DNA from: an uncultured Chloracidobacterium sp.
GTDB lineage: Bacteria > Acidobacteriota > Blastocatellia > Pyrinomonadales > Pyrinomonadaceae
DNA length: 64,000 nt
Direction: 5' to 3'
Assembly: GCA_936914845.1 (NCBI GenBank)
Contig: CAKZGE010000011.1
Location: 1 to 64,000, forward strand
Shown here piece by piece: positions 33,341-41,715 of this stretch. The position numbers and the translations under genes are program-made. The notes below the pieces were generated by a model that saw only the letters and a program-made list of their open reading frames with translations, did no database searches and was not told the DNA's origin. Numbering within the stretch: position 1 is the stretch's first letter; every line of letters starts with the position of its first letter.

Positions 33341-35344
33341 TTAGCCGCCCACGTGTACGTTTGGACGCCTTTCCGGGTCTTCTTCGGCCTGCCGCAGGAT
33401 CTCGCGCGTGATCGGGGCTGTGTCGCCTTCGCCCAACAATATATACCGCGCCAGATATATCAGCGGATTGCCCTCGCTCCACCCAAAATAGACGTGCGGT
33501 ATCTTGCCTGTTCGGTCGCGTAGATACAGCATAAATCCGGCGATCGCATTTGGAACGGCCGGTGCCTGGGTCCGCAATATCCGATATCCTTCGACATCAA
33601 ACCCTTGTATTTTCAACCTTCCCTTGAATTCGGAAGCATCGCCGGTCTCGATCTCGTAAAACAAGATCGGATCCGTTGCGGGAATATGGTTGTCGATCCT
33701 TTTTTCATGCTCCTTGAAGCGATATTCGGTCACATCGCCCGTTTCACGCCGATTGGTAACAATGCGAATATCATCGTCGAACTCCAATTCGTCAACAAAT
33801 CGCTGTGCCGTTTCGTCCAGTTCGATCTTGTCGATACGCACTTCCGTCGAACGCAGAGCTCGCGAGATAAAGGAAGCGGCGACGATCGAAAAGATAAATA
33901 TCGAGGCGATCTTCAACCCGTCCGGCCGTTCGAATATGTTGACAATGGTCGTGTAAACAAAAACGACCGCGATCGCACCGTAGGCAAATTTCCAACTGCT
34001 GCCGCGGCGAATGGCGGAAAGGGTAACAGCGACGGCGGCCGATGTCATCAGCACGAGCACACCGGTGGCATATGCCCCGCCCTGGGCATCAACATCTGCC
34101 TCAAAGACGATCGTCACAGCAAAACAGATCCCGGTAAAGACCAGTACCAGCGGACGCGTCGCCCGTGCCCATTCCGGTGCCATGCCGTATCGAGGCAGAT
34201 ATCGCGGAACAATGTTCAACAATCCGGCCATCGCGGAGGCTCCGGCGAACCAGAGGATCAAGATCGTACTTAGATCGTACAGCGTGCCGAAACCTTCGCC
34301 GAGATATGTATGAGCAATGTAGGCAAGAGCACGCCCGTTGGCCTTTCCAGAGGGGTTGACCACGCCGGCCGCAGCGTCCTCTGATGTGCACGGGCAAAAA
34401 TCGGGCACCGCCGCCTCTTTGGCACAATCTACACGCGGACAAAATTCTTTCGGCGGGATCAGAACACTCGTCACAAAGCTGCTTGCGATCAACATTAGGC
34501 TCATGATCAAAGCCGCAGAGGTCAGCAGTTTACGCGTATTCTTGATGCGGTCCGGGCTTTTGACGAGCGGCATAACCGCTACACCCGTCTCAAAACCGGA
34601 AAGCCCGAGTGCGAGCTTTGGAAAGACGATCAGCGAAAGGCCGATGATAGCCGCGACCCCGCCGATGCCCCCGGATGTCTTCGTTGCCAGCAATGCCGTT
34701 TTCCAATCATTCAGCAAAGCCGGATGGGTAGCGGCTTCGTAGATTCCGACGCCGATCGTGATGGCGTTCAAGACCAAATAGATCGCCACCAGTACGACGG
34801 CAATGCCGATCGCCTCCTTAAAGCCTTTTAGAAAGATGGCACCGAGCATCAAAATGAAAAGAAGCGTTAGCACTACGGGATGTTCGAGAACCGAAAGATT
34901 GTCATGGACGAAAGGATTTTCCAACACGTGTGCGGTAGCATCCGCCGCCGAAAGCGTGATGGTAATAACAAAGTCCGTCGCGACAAAACCGAGGAGAGCA
35001 AGCACAAACAGCTTTCCTTTCCAACGGGATAAGAGCGATTCCATCATGGCGATCGAACCTTCGCCGTGCGGGCTTTCCTGTGCCACGCGTCGATAGATGG
35101 GCAGTGCTCCGAAAAGCGTCAACATGACCAAGATCAACGTTGCGATCGGCGACAGAAAGGATGCCGCCAGAAACGCAATGCCCGGTTGGTAACCGAGCGT
35201 CGAGAAATAATCGACGCCGGTCAGGCACATCACCTTCCACCACGGATGCTTCTGATGCGAACCTTCGCGCTCCATCGGGCCTTCAATCTCTTTTACACCA
35301 TCGAACAGCCACTGTGACAATCGTCCCGGCCGATGTTCTTTCAT
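33341..35344 (-). CDS. APC-superfamily permease, probable K+ transporter under c-di-AMP riboswitch
   Basis: The 667-residue protein has about 12 membrane helices (about 35-480) and a cytoplasmic C-terminal domain of about 190 residues. The helix-1 region CLTGVDYFSTLGYQPGIAFL and helix-6 region LGLSGFETGVAVMPLVKSPD place it in the APC superfamily. The c-di-AMP riboswitch directly upstream is the usual control of KimA/Kup-type potassium importers, so K+ transport is the inferred role. An extracellular loop near 310-345 has four cysteines (CPRVDCAKEAA, CPCTSED) that the neighbouring paralogue lacks. The C-terminus ILRQAEEDPERRP is shared with the paralogue. The ATG at 35344 lacks a ribosome site and abuts the terminator T-tract, but the N-terminus is conserved between paralogues. 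Confidence 0.85.
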   Translation of the reverse strand: MKEHRPGRLSQWLFDGVKEIEGPMEREGSHQKHPWWKVMCLTGVDYFSTLGYQPGIAFLAASFLSPIATLILVMLTLFGALPIYRRVAQESPHGEGSIAMMESLLSRWKGKLFVLALLGFVATDFVITITLSAADATAHVLENPFVHDNLSVLEHPVVLTLLFILMLGAIFLKGFKEAIGIAVVLVAIYLVLNAITIGVGIYEAATHPALLNDWKTALLATKTSGGIGGVAAIIGLSLIVFPKLALGLSGFETGVAVMPLVKSPDRIKNTRKLLTSAALIMSLMLIASSFVTSVLIPPKEFCPRVDCAKEAAVPDFCPCTSEDAAAGVVNPSGKANGRALAYIAHTYLGEGFGTLYDLSTILILWFAGASAMAGLLNIVPRYLPRYGMAPEWARATRPLVLVFTGICFAVTIVFEADVDAQGGAYATGVLVLMTSAAVAVTLSAIRRGSSWKFAYGAIAVVFVYTTIVNIFERPDGLKIASIFIFSIVAASFISRALRSTEVRIDKIELDETAQRFVDELEFDDDIRIVTNRRETGDVTEYRFKEHEKRIDNHIPATDPILFYEIETGDASEFKGRLKIQGFDVEGYRILRTQAPAVPNAIAGFMLYLRDRTGKIPHVYFGWSEGNPLIYLARYILLGEGDTAPITREILRQAEEDPERRPNVHVGG

Positions 35345-35347
35345 AAA

Positions 35348-35390
35348 AACAAAAAGGCCGCGATACGCAAGTCTTTATGCGATCGCGGCC
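35348..35390 (-). terminator. expression-platform terminator of the c-di-AMP riboswitch
   Basis: On the minus strand GGCCGCGAT (with further pairing of CGCA/TGCG) pairs with ATCGCGGCC. It is followed by TTTTTGTTTTT running directly into the ATG of the transporter at 35344. It sits downstream of the aptamer and is a classical intrinsic terminator for a transcription-off switch. Confidence 0.85.
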
Positions 35391-35429
35391 GCCGCTTCAT
35401 AACGGCAGTCCCAATTTTAGTACGGCTTG

Positions 35430-35546
35430 TCTTCCTATTCGCCTGCGAGGTTAGCTGTCGGGCGAGAACAAGGAAGTGTTCCACATTGATGTATGTTTAG
35501 CCCCAAGGATCGGTTCCCCCGCTTTTCGCGGCAATTCGCGAAAATT
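35430..35546 (-). promoter_or_regulatory. c-di-AMP riboswitch (ydaO/yuaA class)
   Basis: Read on the minus strand the leader contains GAAAAGCGGGGGAACCGAT, CCTTGGGGCTAAACAT and CCGACAGCTAACCTCGCAGG in order. These match the conserved core blocks of the ydaO class (a GCGGGGGA block, a GGGG-turn block, and a CCGxCAGCTAACCTCGxAxGCG block). The outer pairing TTCGC with GCGAA closes the aptamer. Cyclic di-AMP binding in this class generally promotes termination upstream of K+ or osmolyte transporters and cell-wall genes. Confidence 0.9.
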
Positions 35547-35571
35547 CGGCACTTAAATTATCAAAAATGTG

Positions 35572-35600
35572 AATATACTCCTCTTATTTTTGGAATGCAA
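35572..35600 (-). promoter_or_regulatory. promoter of the c-di-AMP riboswitch transcript
   Basis: The minus strand has TTGCAT (35595-35600) and TATATT (35572-35577), 17 bases apart. Transcription would start near 35565, just upstream of the aptamer. Confidence 0.7.
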
Positions 35601-35608
35601 GCAAAAGA

Positions 35609-37612
35609 TCACCCCCCGACGTGAACGCTCGGCCGGCGTTCCGGGTCTTCTTCGGCCTGTCGCAGGATCTCGCGCGTAACCGGGGCCGTATCTCCTTCTC
35701 CGAAAAGGATATAACGGGCGAGATACATTATTGGGTTGCCCTCGCTCCAGCCAAAATAGACGTGCGGGATCTTACCGGTAAGGTCTCGAATGTGCAGCAG
35801 CAAGGCAGCGATGGCGTTGGGTACGGCGGGCGATTCGGTACGCAATATACGATAGCCGTCGATATCGACGCCCCGGACGACGAGCCCGCCGGAAAATTCT
35901 GATGCGTCGCCCAGTTCGACCTCATAGAAAAGGATCGGATCGGTGGATGGGATATGGTTATCGATCCGCTTTTCGTGTTCTTTGAAGCGGTATTCGGCAA
36001 CGTTGCCGACCTCGCGGCGATTGGTCACGATGCGTATCTCTTCTTCTGCCGCCTCCTTTAGAAACCGCATAGCCGTTTCATCAAATTCGATCCGGTCGAT
36101 GCGAAGCTCTGTTGTGCGGAGCGCCCGAGAGATAAAAGACGCAAAGATAATGGCGAAGATAAAGAGCGACGCGATCTTGATGCCGCTCGGTTGCTCGATA
36201 ATGTTAATGGCGGTCGTGAAGGTAAAAACGAGGGTAATGATCAGAAAGGCGATCCACACCCGCTGCTGCTTGCTGCGGGCAGAGATCGTTACGGCAACCG
36301 CGGCGGATGTCATCAACACCAAGACGCCGGTCGCATAGGCTCCGCCTTGCGAATCAACGTCCGCATTGAACAGCACCGTCACCAAAAAGCCGATGACCGT
36401 AAAGACGAGAACCAGCGGCCGCGTCGCCTTGGCCCAATTCGGTGCCATTCCATACCGCGGCAGATATCGCGGCACAATATTGAGCAATCCGGCCATTGCA
36501 GAGGCTCCGGCAAACCATAGGATCATCACGGTCGAAAGATCGTAAAAAGTACCGAAATACGGGCCGCCGAATTGGTGTGCTAAGAAGGAAAGCGCACGGC
36601 CGTTCGCTTCGCCGTTCTCAGCAAACTCTTTTGCCGGGATCAGCATTGTGGTCACGACGCTGCTGCCGAGCAGCATTACGCTCATGATCAAAGCAGCTCC
36701 GCTGAGCAGCTTTTTGCCATTGCGGATCCGGCTGTTGATATACGCCCTATCGGCGTCGTCGATAACGGCACCCGTATGCGACGAATGCAGCTGAAACATG
36801 CTGCGCTCCGGAGCCGGCATATCGCTTTTGACCAGCGGCATCACGACCACACCCGTTTCAAAACCGGACAGCCCAAGCGCAAGTTTGGGAAAATAAAATA
36901 GCGAAAAAACCACGAGAAGCCCGATGCTGCCATTGATGTCCGGGTCCGCCCAAACGGCGTTTCGCCAGTTTCCCAAGGCTTCCGGATGGATAAAGAATAT
37001 CTCGTAAAGCCCACGGCCGATGGTCAGGATATTGAGAACCAGGAATAGAGCCACGATTCCGACCGCGATCCCGATCGCTTCATTGAACCCCCGAAGAAAC
37101 ACCAACCCCAGCAGTCCGATCAACACCCCCGTGACCACGACCGGGTGATTCAAAAAAGGCAAATGATGTTCGATCAGCGGATTTTCAATAATGTGCGCGG
37201 TCGCGTCCGCTGCCGAAAGCGTGATGGTAATGATAAAACTCGTGGCGACGAATCCGAGCAATATCAACACGAACATCTTCGATTTCCAACGCGAAAGCAA
37301 TCTTTCCAGCATCGAGATCGAACCATCGCCGTGCGGGCTTTCCTCTGCCACACGTTTGTACATTGGCAATGCACCGAAAAGCGTCAAAAGCACCAGCACC
37401 AATGTCGCGAACGGCGAAAGAGCCCCGGCCGCCAGAAAGGCGATGCCCGGTTGATAGCCGAGCGTTGAGAAATAATCAACACCCGTCAGGCACATTACCT
37501 GCCACCAAGGGTGCTGAGACTGTTTTGCATGTCCCTGTTCGTTAGGTTCGCCCTGCTCTTCAATGCCCTTATAGAGCCATTTTTTGAACCAACCAAGTTC
37601 TTTTTTCTTCAT
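35609..37612 (-). CDS. APC-superfamily permease, probable K+ transporter (paralogue)
   Basis: From the ATG at 37612 (MKKKELGWFKKWLYKGIEE) the protein has 667 residues and aligns end to end with the neighbouring permease. Shared blocks include WWQVMCLTGVDYFSTLGYQPG, LGLSGFETGVVVMPLVKSD, the cytoplasmic TNRREVGNVAEYRFKEHEKR and the tail AEEDPERRPSVHVGG. It differs by an insert after helix 6 (DMPAPERSMFQLHSSHTG) and lacks the cysteine-rich loop. A frame extension to 37681 adds 23 unlike residues and is rejected. A long structured leader precedes it. Expected role: K+ uptake, as for the paralogue. The gene pair arose by duplication. Confidence 0.85.
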   Translation of the reverse strand: MKKKELGWFKKWLYKGIEEQGEPNEQGHAKQSQHPWWQVMCLTGVDYFSTLGYQPGIAFLAAGALSPFATLVLVLLTLFGALPMYKRVAEESPHGDGSISMLERLLSRWKSKMFVLILLGFVATSFIITITLSAADATAHIIENPLIEHHLPFLNHPVVVTGVLIGLLGLVFLRGFNEAIGIAVGIVALFLVLNILTIGRGLYEIFFIHPEALGNWRNAVWADPDINGSIGLLVVFSLFYFPKLALGLSGFETGVVVMPLVKSDMPAPERSMFQLHSSHTGAVIDDADRAYINSRIRNGKKLLSGAALIMSVMLLGSSVVTTMLIPAKEFAENGEANGRALSFLAHQFGGPYFGTFYDLSTVMILWFAGASAMAGLLNIVPRYLPRYGMAPNWAKATRPLVLVFTVIGFLVTVLFNADVDSQGGAYATGVLVLMTSAAVAVTISARSKQQRVWIAFLIITLVFTFTTAINIIEQPSGIKIASLFIFAIIFASFISRALRTTELRIDRIEFDETAMRFLKEAAEEEIRIVTNRREVGNVAEYRFKEHEKRIDNHIPSTDPILFYEVELGDASEFSGGLVVRGVDIDGYRILRTESPAVPNAIAALLLHIRDLTGKIPHVYFGWSEGNPIMYLARYILFGEGDTAPVTREILRQAEEDPERRPSVHVGG

Positions 37613-37710
37613 ATGCCGCGTGAACGCCGCCGGTTGAGCGTTCTTTCGACCGGGCTCCGGATAAATACTTCTACACCGCACGTTAGAAACGATGCGGATT
37701 TAAAATTTAA

Positions 37711-37740
37711 GAAGGCGACGTCTCCCACACCGTCGCCTTC
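37711..37740 (-). terminator. putative attenuator hairpin in the leader of the second K+ transporter
   Basis: A 10-bp perfect stem, GAAGGCGACG with CGTCGCCTTC, has a 10-base loop and is followed on the minus strand by TTAAATTTT. It lies between the predicted transcription start (about 37795) and the gene, so it would stop transcription inside the leader if not opposed. The T-tract is interrupted, so it may be a partial terminator. Confidence 0.55.
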
Positions 37741-37800
37741 AGGTGATCACAAGTTCTCACCACTCATGATCGGGTGTTCACCGGGGAGGTGAACATTCTC
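37741..37800 (-). promoter_or_regulatory. structured leader RNA, possible unrecognised riboswitch or attenuator
   Basis: From the predicted start the minus strand folds into TGTTCACC/GGTGAACA (8 bp, loop TCCCC). A second stem is GATCA/TGATC around TGAGTGGTGAGAACTTG. The GTTCACC strand of the first stem can alternatively pair with the GGTGAGAAC segment of the second, which offers a switch. It does not match the ydaO core or other classes I can recall. A six-codon ATG frame ending TGA also lies here. Confidence 0.45.
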
Positions 37801-37801
37801 G

Positions 37802-37829
37802 ATTATGCATAATTAAAATAAAATAGCAA
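37802..37829 (-). promoter_or_regulatory. promoter before the structured leader
   Basis: The minus strand shows TTGCTA (37824-37829), a 16-base spacer and CATAAT (37802-37807). The start would fall at about 37795, at the first base pairs of the leader hairpin. Confidence 0.55.
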
Positions 37830-37839
37830 ACGGTTATGA

Positions 37840-39129
37840 TTATTGCCGATCACGGCCGATCGAGATGGCTGCAGGTAAAATAGAAACGGCCTCGTCCTTC
37901 GCCGCAAACAAGCTGTATTCCCCCGGCGGAGCATCGGCAGAGATCCGGACGTCAAGACTGACGACGGTAATGTCGTCACCATAATCGCGGGCGGCGACCG
38001 TTTCGGGCAACACGGTTATGAATGGGGATGTGGAACCAAATTTAATGCCCCTGCCGGTCAGGCCGTTGCCGGCTAGATAGATCGTAAAGGTTTTGCCGCG
38101 ATCTGCGGCGACCGGCAACCCTGCGATCTCGCCGTTCAACCCGACATGCTGAAGGTCAACGCCAACTGAGGTCAGCTGCACCCTTTTCGAAAGACCGACC
38201 GAGGATCCGGGCACAACCGAGACCTCACCCAATTCGACGACAGAGGCGGGATTACGGCTGTAAAGCGCGGTCTGAGCGAGAATGCGATAGTTACCGGCGG
38301 GAAGTCCTTCGAGACGAAAAGCTCCGCCGGCGGCGACCGCCGCTTGGGCATGAACGGCACCGGTAACGGCATCTTCAGCCCAAACCGAAAAGCTTTTTGA
38401 GTACTTTGCAGCAAGCGGTAATTTTCCGGTAACCGCACCGCAGCACTCTTCGTCGCCGGCAACGCCGTATTTGGCTCTGATCGCCGCTAGATCGCTGGCG
38501 GCAAGTTTGCGAGCCGTGAAATTCTCTGAGCCGTAAACACCGTTTTGGCCGTAATTTTCGTACATCGCGGAACTGACCAGGTCAGAATGGTCCAACCCCA
38601 AAAGGTGTCCGATCTCGTGCGTAAAGGTAGATTCCAGGTCAAAGGTGCCAAAAGTCCCATCGCCGGAAAACTGCTGATATGGATTTAGGACGATATCTGC
38701 TTCGGTTATCGCTCCTTTACGGTCGTAAAAGACACGTGTTGCCGCGGCCACCTCATCCGGATCCTTGGAAAATAGAGCTACATTTTCGGCGGTTCCCGCG
38801 ACGGTTATCAAACTCACCCCATCGCCGGAGCGGCCCGCCGGGCTGGCACTCAGCTTCTCGCTTGAGATCTCAATGAACCGTATGTTCGCAGCCCTCTCCC
38901 AGGTGGCCAAACTGCGGCGAAGGGCCGCCGCCGGATCACTGCCCTGCTTAATATTCGGAGCCGTTTCAAAAAGGGATGCGGAGAAGGCGATCTTGATCGG
39001 AGTGTTCTGCCATCGAAGTACGCCGACGGGCTTTGCCCCCGCTTCGGCCGGATGCAGGAATGACGCCGCCGAAACCGACAACGTCAAAAGAACAGCAAAA
39101 ATGGCAAGAAGCGAAAAACGAAATCTCAT
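37840..39129 (-). CDS. secreted matrixin-type zinc metalloprotease
   Basis: The 429-residue protein has a signal peptide (RFSLLAIFAVLLTLSVSAA, cleavage near residue 22). The catalytic domain (about 35-215) carries HEIGHLLGLDH at 171-181, the three zinc His ligands of metzincins with the catalytic Glu. SSAMYENYG follows at the Met-turn position. After this the sequence has a carboxypeptidase-regulatory-like beta domain (about 245-320: GAFRLEGLPAGNYRILAQTAL) and a final Ig-like region. It is an extracellular or periplasmic endopeptidase. A small membrane protein gene ends 16 bases upstream. The second K+ transporter gene is downstream, with its own promoter. Confidence 0.88.
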   Translation of the reverse strand: MRFRFSLLAIFAVLLTLSVSAASFLHPAEAGAKPVGVLRWQNTPIKIAFSASLFETAPNIKQGSDPAAALRRSLATWERAANIRFIEISSEKLSASPAGRSGDGVSLITVAGTAENVALFSKDPDEVAAATRVFYDRKGAITEADIVLNPYQQFSGDGTFGTFDLESTFTHEIGHLLGLDHSDLVSSAMYENYGQNGVYGSENFTARKLAASDLAAIRAKYGVAGDEECCGAVTGKLPLAAKYSKSFSVWAEDAVTGAVHAQAAVAAGGAFRLEGLPAGNYRILAQTALYSRNPASVVELGEVSVVPGSSVGLSKRVQLTSVGVDLQHVGLNGEIAGLPVAADRGKTFTIYLAGNGLTGRGIKFGSTSPFITVLPETVAARDYGDDITVVSLDVRISADAPPGEYSLFAAKDEAVSILPAAISIGRDRQ

Positions 39130-39145
39130 TCAAAAACCGAAACGG

Positions 39146-39349
39146 TCAGCTGGTTTGGCCGCCGTCCCGCCCGACCTTTTCGAGGTCAGCAAAGGCGACG
39201 GTCAACAAAAGTGAGACGAGCGAGATAGTTGCCAAGACATACAAGATCGCTATCTGCTCCAAAACGATCAGAACTGTAACTACTATCGCAACCAAAACAA
39301 GCCAGAAAAGAGCAATGCTGGTGCGGCTGTATCCAGAGAAAAGTGCCAT
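39146..39349 (-). CDS. small two-helix membrane protein
   Basis: The 67-residue product is almost entirely two hydrophobic segments (IALFWLVLVAIVVTVLIVL and IAILYVLATISLVSLLLTVAF) with a short polar tail. It stands 16 bases upstream of the matrixin gene on the same strand, so the two may be cotranscribed. No family is recognised. Composition and strand context make it more likely real than chance. Confidence 0.55.
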   Translation of the reverse strand: MALFSGYSRTSIALFWLVLVAIVVTVLIVLEQIAILYVLATISLVSLLLTVAFADLEKVGRDGGQTS

Positions 39350-39434
39350 AAGTCAATTAAGTCGGAATTATCCGAATCCGGGGTTACGTTTATTGAAACA
39401 AATTTTTGTCGAATCTACAATGTTTCCGTCCGAT

Positions 39435-40421
39435 TTATTCGATGATCCGTAGCGGCGGGCGTAAGGCGGTGGACGCTTTTAAGGCATCCGGATCGAAATT
39501 TGGGGGCAGTTTTCGCGGGCCGCGGCCCCGTTGTTCGACCTCCACGACATCAAAAGGCTTCAATACCGGATCTTCGGCCTCACCTTTTTTTATTTTGTTT
39601 AGATCCGCGGCGATCCGCTGCGATTGGCCGCTCTCGCGGCGATAGATCGTCACCTTTTCCGCGATACCATCACGAGCAAGTCCGCCGGCGCTTGAGATCG
39701 CTCGGCTCAATGTGATCTGCGAACGCAGCGGTATCGATATCGGAACCGCCACACCGCCGATCAGATAGATAGGTTGGGCTTGCGTTACGGTGATGATGTC
39801 GCCGCTCAATATCTGTGGATCGGCTTTTCCCGCCAACACATCTGCGATCTTGATGATCTGGGTTGTTTGGAGGTCTCCGCCCTTTCCGGCCCTTTTATCT
39901 GTACAGCTGAGGTTTGGTGGGCGGAAAAGCCTAATCTCGCCGCCCGCTTGGTCCGTGATACCGCCGGAGCGCATCAGCAATTCGCGGAGGGTTGCGGCTC
40001 GTCGCAGTTGGAACCGCTGCGGCACGCGAACAGCACCGTCAAGCAGCACTACGGCCCGGTCGGAACGGTCAACGATCCGCACCATCACCTTTGGATCGCG
40101 CAGAAATTTGGCGTATTCAGTCTCGATCGCTGCCGCAACTTCCGATTCGGTGCGGCACAAAGCATATATGCGTTCTTCGATGTTATCCAAACCGTCCAAA
40201 AAGCCCTCGGGATCTAGCCGGCCACGCCAATCGTGCTCTAAGCTTCCGGTCAGATCGACATCGATCAGATCGCCGTGGTGGATCAGATCGCTTTCATTCG
40301 CCCTCGGCACCGCCTCTTGCGAAAAAACCGGCGAAAAGCCGGTAATGATGCATAACAGCGGGATCAGCTGGATCTTTTTCAGTAAGCGTACAAACACTTG
40401 AAATTCAGCGGTCAATAGCAT
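39435..40421 (-). CDS. polysaccharide export protein (Wza-like, SLBB domains)
   Basis: From the ATG at 40421 the protein has 328 residues with an export signal (KIQLIPLLCIITGFSPVFSQ, about 16-35). The mature part starts with a poly-export domain (LIHHGDLIDVDLTGSL...FLDG), as in Wza/GumB. It is followed by two SLBB-type beta-grasp regions, VVLLDGAVRVPQRFQL and IYLIGGVAVPISIPLRS. These outer-membrane oligomers form the exit channel for capsule or exopolysaccharide. No Wzc or glycosyltransferase gene is adjacent, so it is isolated here. The frame extends to 40499 but would overlap the next gene, so the ATG is preferred. A Pro-rich tail ends the protein. Confidence 0.85.
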   Translation of the reverse strand: MLLTAEFQVFVRLLKKIQLIPLLCIITGFSPVFSQEAVPRANESDLIHHGDLIDVDLTGSLEHDWRGRLDPEGFLDGLDNIEERIYALCRTESEVAAAIETEYAKFLRDPKVMVRIVDRSDRAVVLLDGAVRVPQRFQLRRAATLRELLMRSGGITDQAGGEIRLFRPPNLSCTDKRAGKGGDLQTTQIIKIADVLAGKADPQILSGDIITVTQAQPIYLIGGVAVPISIPLRSQITLSRAISSAGGLARDGIAEKVTIYRRESGQSQRIAADLNKIKKGEAEDPVLKPFDVVEVEQRGRGPRKLPPNFDPDALKASTALRPPLRIIE

Positions 40422-40432
40422 ATACCGATGTC

Positions 40433-40624
40433 CTAGCCGGTCGGTTTTTTGCGGCGGTTGACCTTGGTCGTCACAGTTCCGGGCACAGCAAATCCCCAAA
40501 ATTCCAGATTACAGCTCTCGCACAATAGATTGTATCTGCATACGATCTTCGACCAGAAAGGAGTAGGCCGGTAGCCCTTTCGAACGCGGGAACTTCTACA
40601 CTTGGGACATTTTTGGGAAATCAT
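40433..40624 (-). CDS. small zinc-ribbon-like protein
   Basis: From ATG 40624 the 63-residue product has CPKCRSSRVRKGYRP and CESCNLEFWGF, two CxxC pairs about 28 residues apart. The start is followed by a basic tail (KVNRRKKPTG). It could bind one zinc ion, and a nucleic-acid or ribosome role is only a guess. It lies between a TPR-like membrane protein gene and the exporter gene. Confidence 0.6.
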   Translation of the reverse strand: MISQKCPKCRSSRVRKGYRPTPFWSKIVCRYNLLCESCNLEFWGFAVPGTVTTKVNRRKKPTG

Positions 40625-40653
40625 CTTATTTACAAACAACCCCTTGAATTTAA

Positions 40654-41577
40654 TCAGCTATTTTCTGCTATTTCTCTGATCCGGTCAATCTCTGATTGTA
40701 TCTTGCTGGCGGCGTCCTGCTTTCCCTCGTCGTCGCCGCTGTAACGGAGCAGATCAAAAAGGGCATCTTGATAGTGGTTGACCGCCATTTCGTAATCAGA
40801 TTTGAAATAGGCTCGTTCTGCCTGTTCTATCCAATGGCCGACGCGGGTCGAGGCAAGATATTCCTGCAGAACTTCCAACGATTCGCTAAGCTTCTCTTCG
40901 GCCGGATAATGATCTAATGCCAGCTTCATCGTTTCGACCGCTCTTTCCAAAGCCGGTATCTTTTCAACGCTGGCTTTGCCCATGCTTGCCTCACGAAGAA
41001 ACGAACGGGCGTCAAGCTCGGCCCATTGCAGCATATGATAGCGGTGATAGCGGCCGGCAAGCTCACTTCCCTTTTTAATTGCTGCCAAGCGCGGTGAACC
41101 GGCGCCGATCCGCGGCAGTTCGGCCGATGCAACGCTCATGTACTGCTCGCACAGCACAACGACCTCGCGATGCCCATCGGAAATATTGCCGAAAACCTTT
41201 GCGGCATCAGATTTCTGTTGTATCTCACGCAAAATAGCGGTATTTTGTTCCAGCGTGAATTTGGCCCGGCCGGAAGATAGCGAACGCATTCGGTTCGATG
41301 CATGTTCTAAGCTGCGGTCAAGGTTGCGTTCGGCAGCGATCCGCTGTATCGTGCGGCGAACGAGAACTTCGCGCATTACCGCGGCCGCCGTGAAGACGGC
41401 TATGGCCCCAATGGCGGCCTCGACCCACGACACCTCGCCGCTGCCGTCATGCAAAACACTGAACAGCAGTATAAAGACGATAATGGCCACCGCCGCGGCG
41501 AACAGATAATAGTTCGATCCGGCGTGCCAGAACGGTCGTCGAAATTTTGTCGGCGGCGGACCGGTCCTTTGCATCAA
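40654..41577 (-). CDS. membrane protein with helical (TPR-like) C-terminal region
   Basis: The 307-residue protein has two hydrophobic segments near the N-terminus (YLFAAAVAIIVFILLFSVL and WVEAAIGAIAVFTAAAVMR). About 230 mostly helical residues follow. The last part (YLASTRVGHWIEQAERAYFKSDYEMAVNHYQDALFDLL) resembles tetratricopeptide repeats. The N-terminus is Pro/Arg-rich and likely cytoplasmic. No named family is recognised. It is the first gene of a minus-strand run with the small zinc ribbon and exporter. Confidence 0.7.
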   Translation of the reverse strand: MMQRTGPPPTKFRRPFWHAGSNYYLFAAAVAIIVFILLFSVLHDGSGEVSWVEAAIGAIAVFTAAAVMREVLVRRTIQRIAAERNLDRSLEHASNRMRSLSSGRAKFTLEQNTAILREIQQKSDAAKVFGNISDGHREVVVLCEQYMSVASAELPRIGAGSPRLAAIKKGSELAGRYHRYHMLQWAELDARSFLREASMGKASVEKIPALERAVETMKLALDHYPAEEKLSESLEVLQEYLASTRVGHWIEQAERAYFKSDYEMAVNHYQDALFDLLRYSGDDEGKQDAASKIQSEIDRIREIAENS

Positions 41578-41715
41578 ACCTGGTAATTTAACCCCGCATA
41601 TGCGTTATGAAAGTGGACGATCAACAATTGAGGATCGTTACCAATATTGAGATTTTTGCAAAGCTTTGTCAATTCTTTGTAAAATTTAGCCGGACGAAGC
41701 GGCCGTAAAAAAGAT

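Noticed and set aside
37613..37681. 23-residue N-terminal extension of the second K+ transporter
   Set aside because: It is not matched in the paralogue, whose homologous N-terminus aligns with MKKKELGW at 37612.
37750..37770. Six-codon leader peptide (ATG...TGA) in the second transporter leader
   Set aside because: There is no clear ribosome site and it lies inside a stem; it could be chance. Kept only as a note to the leader finding.
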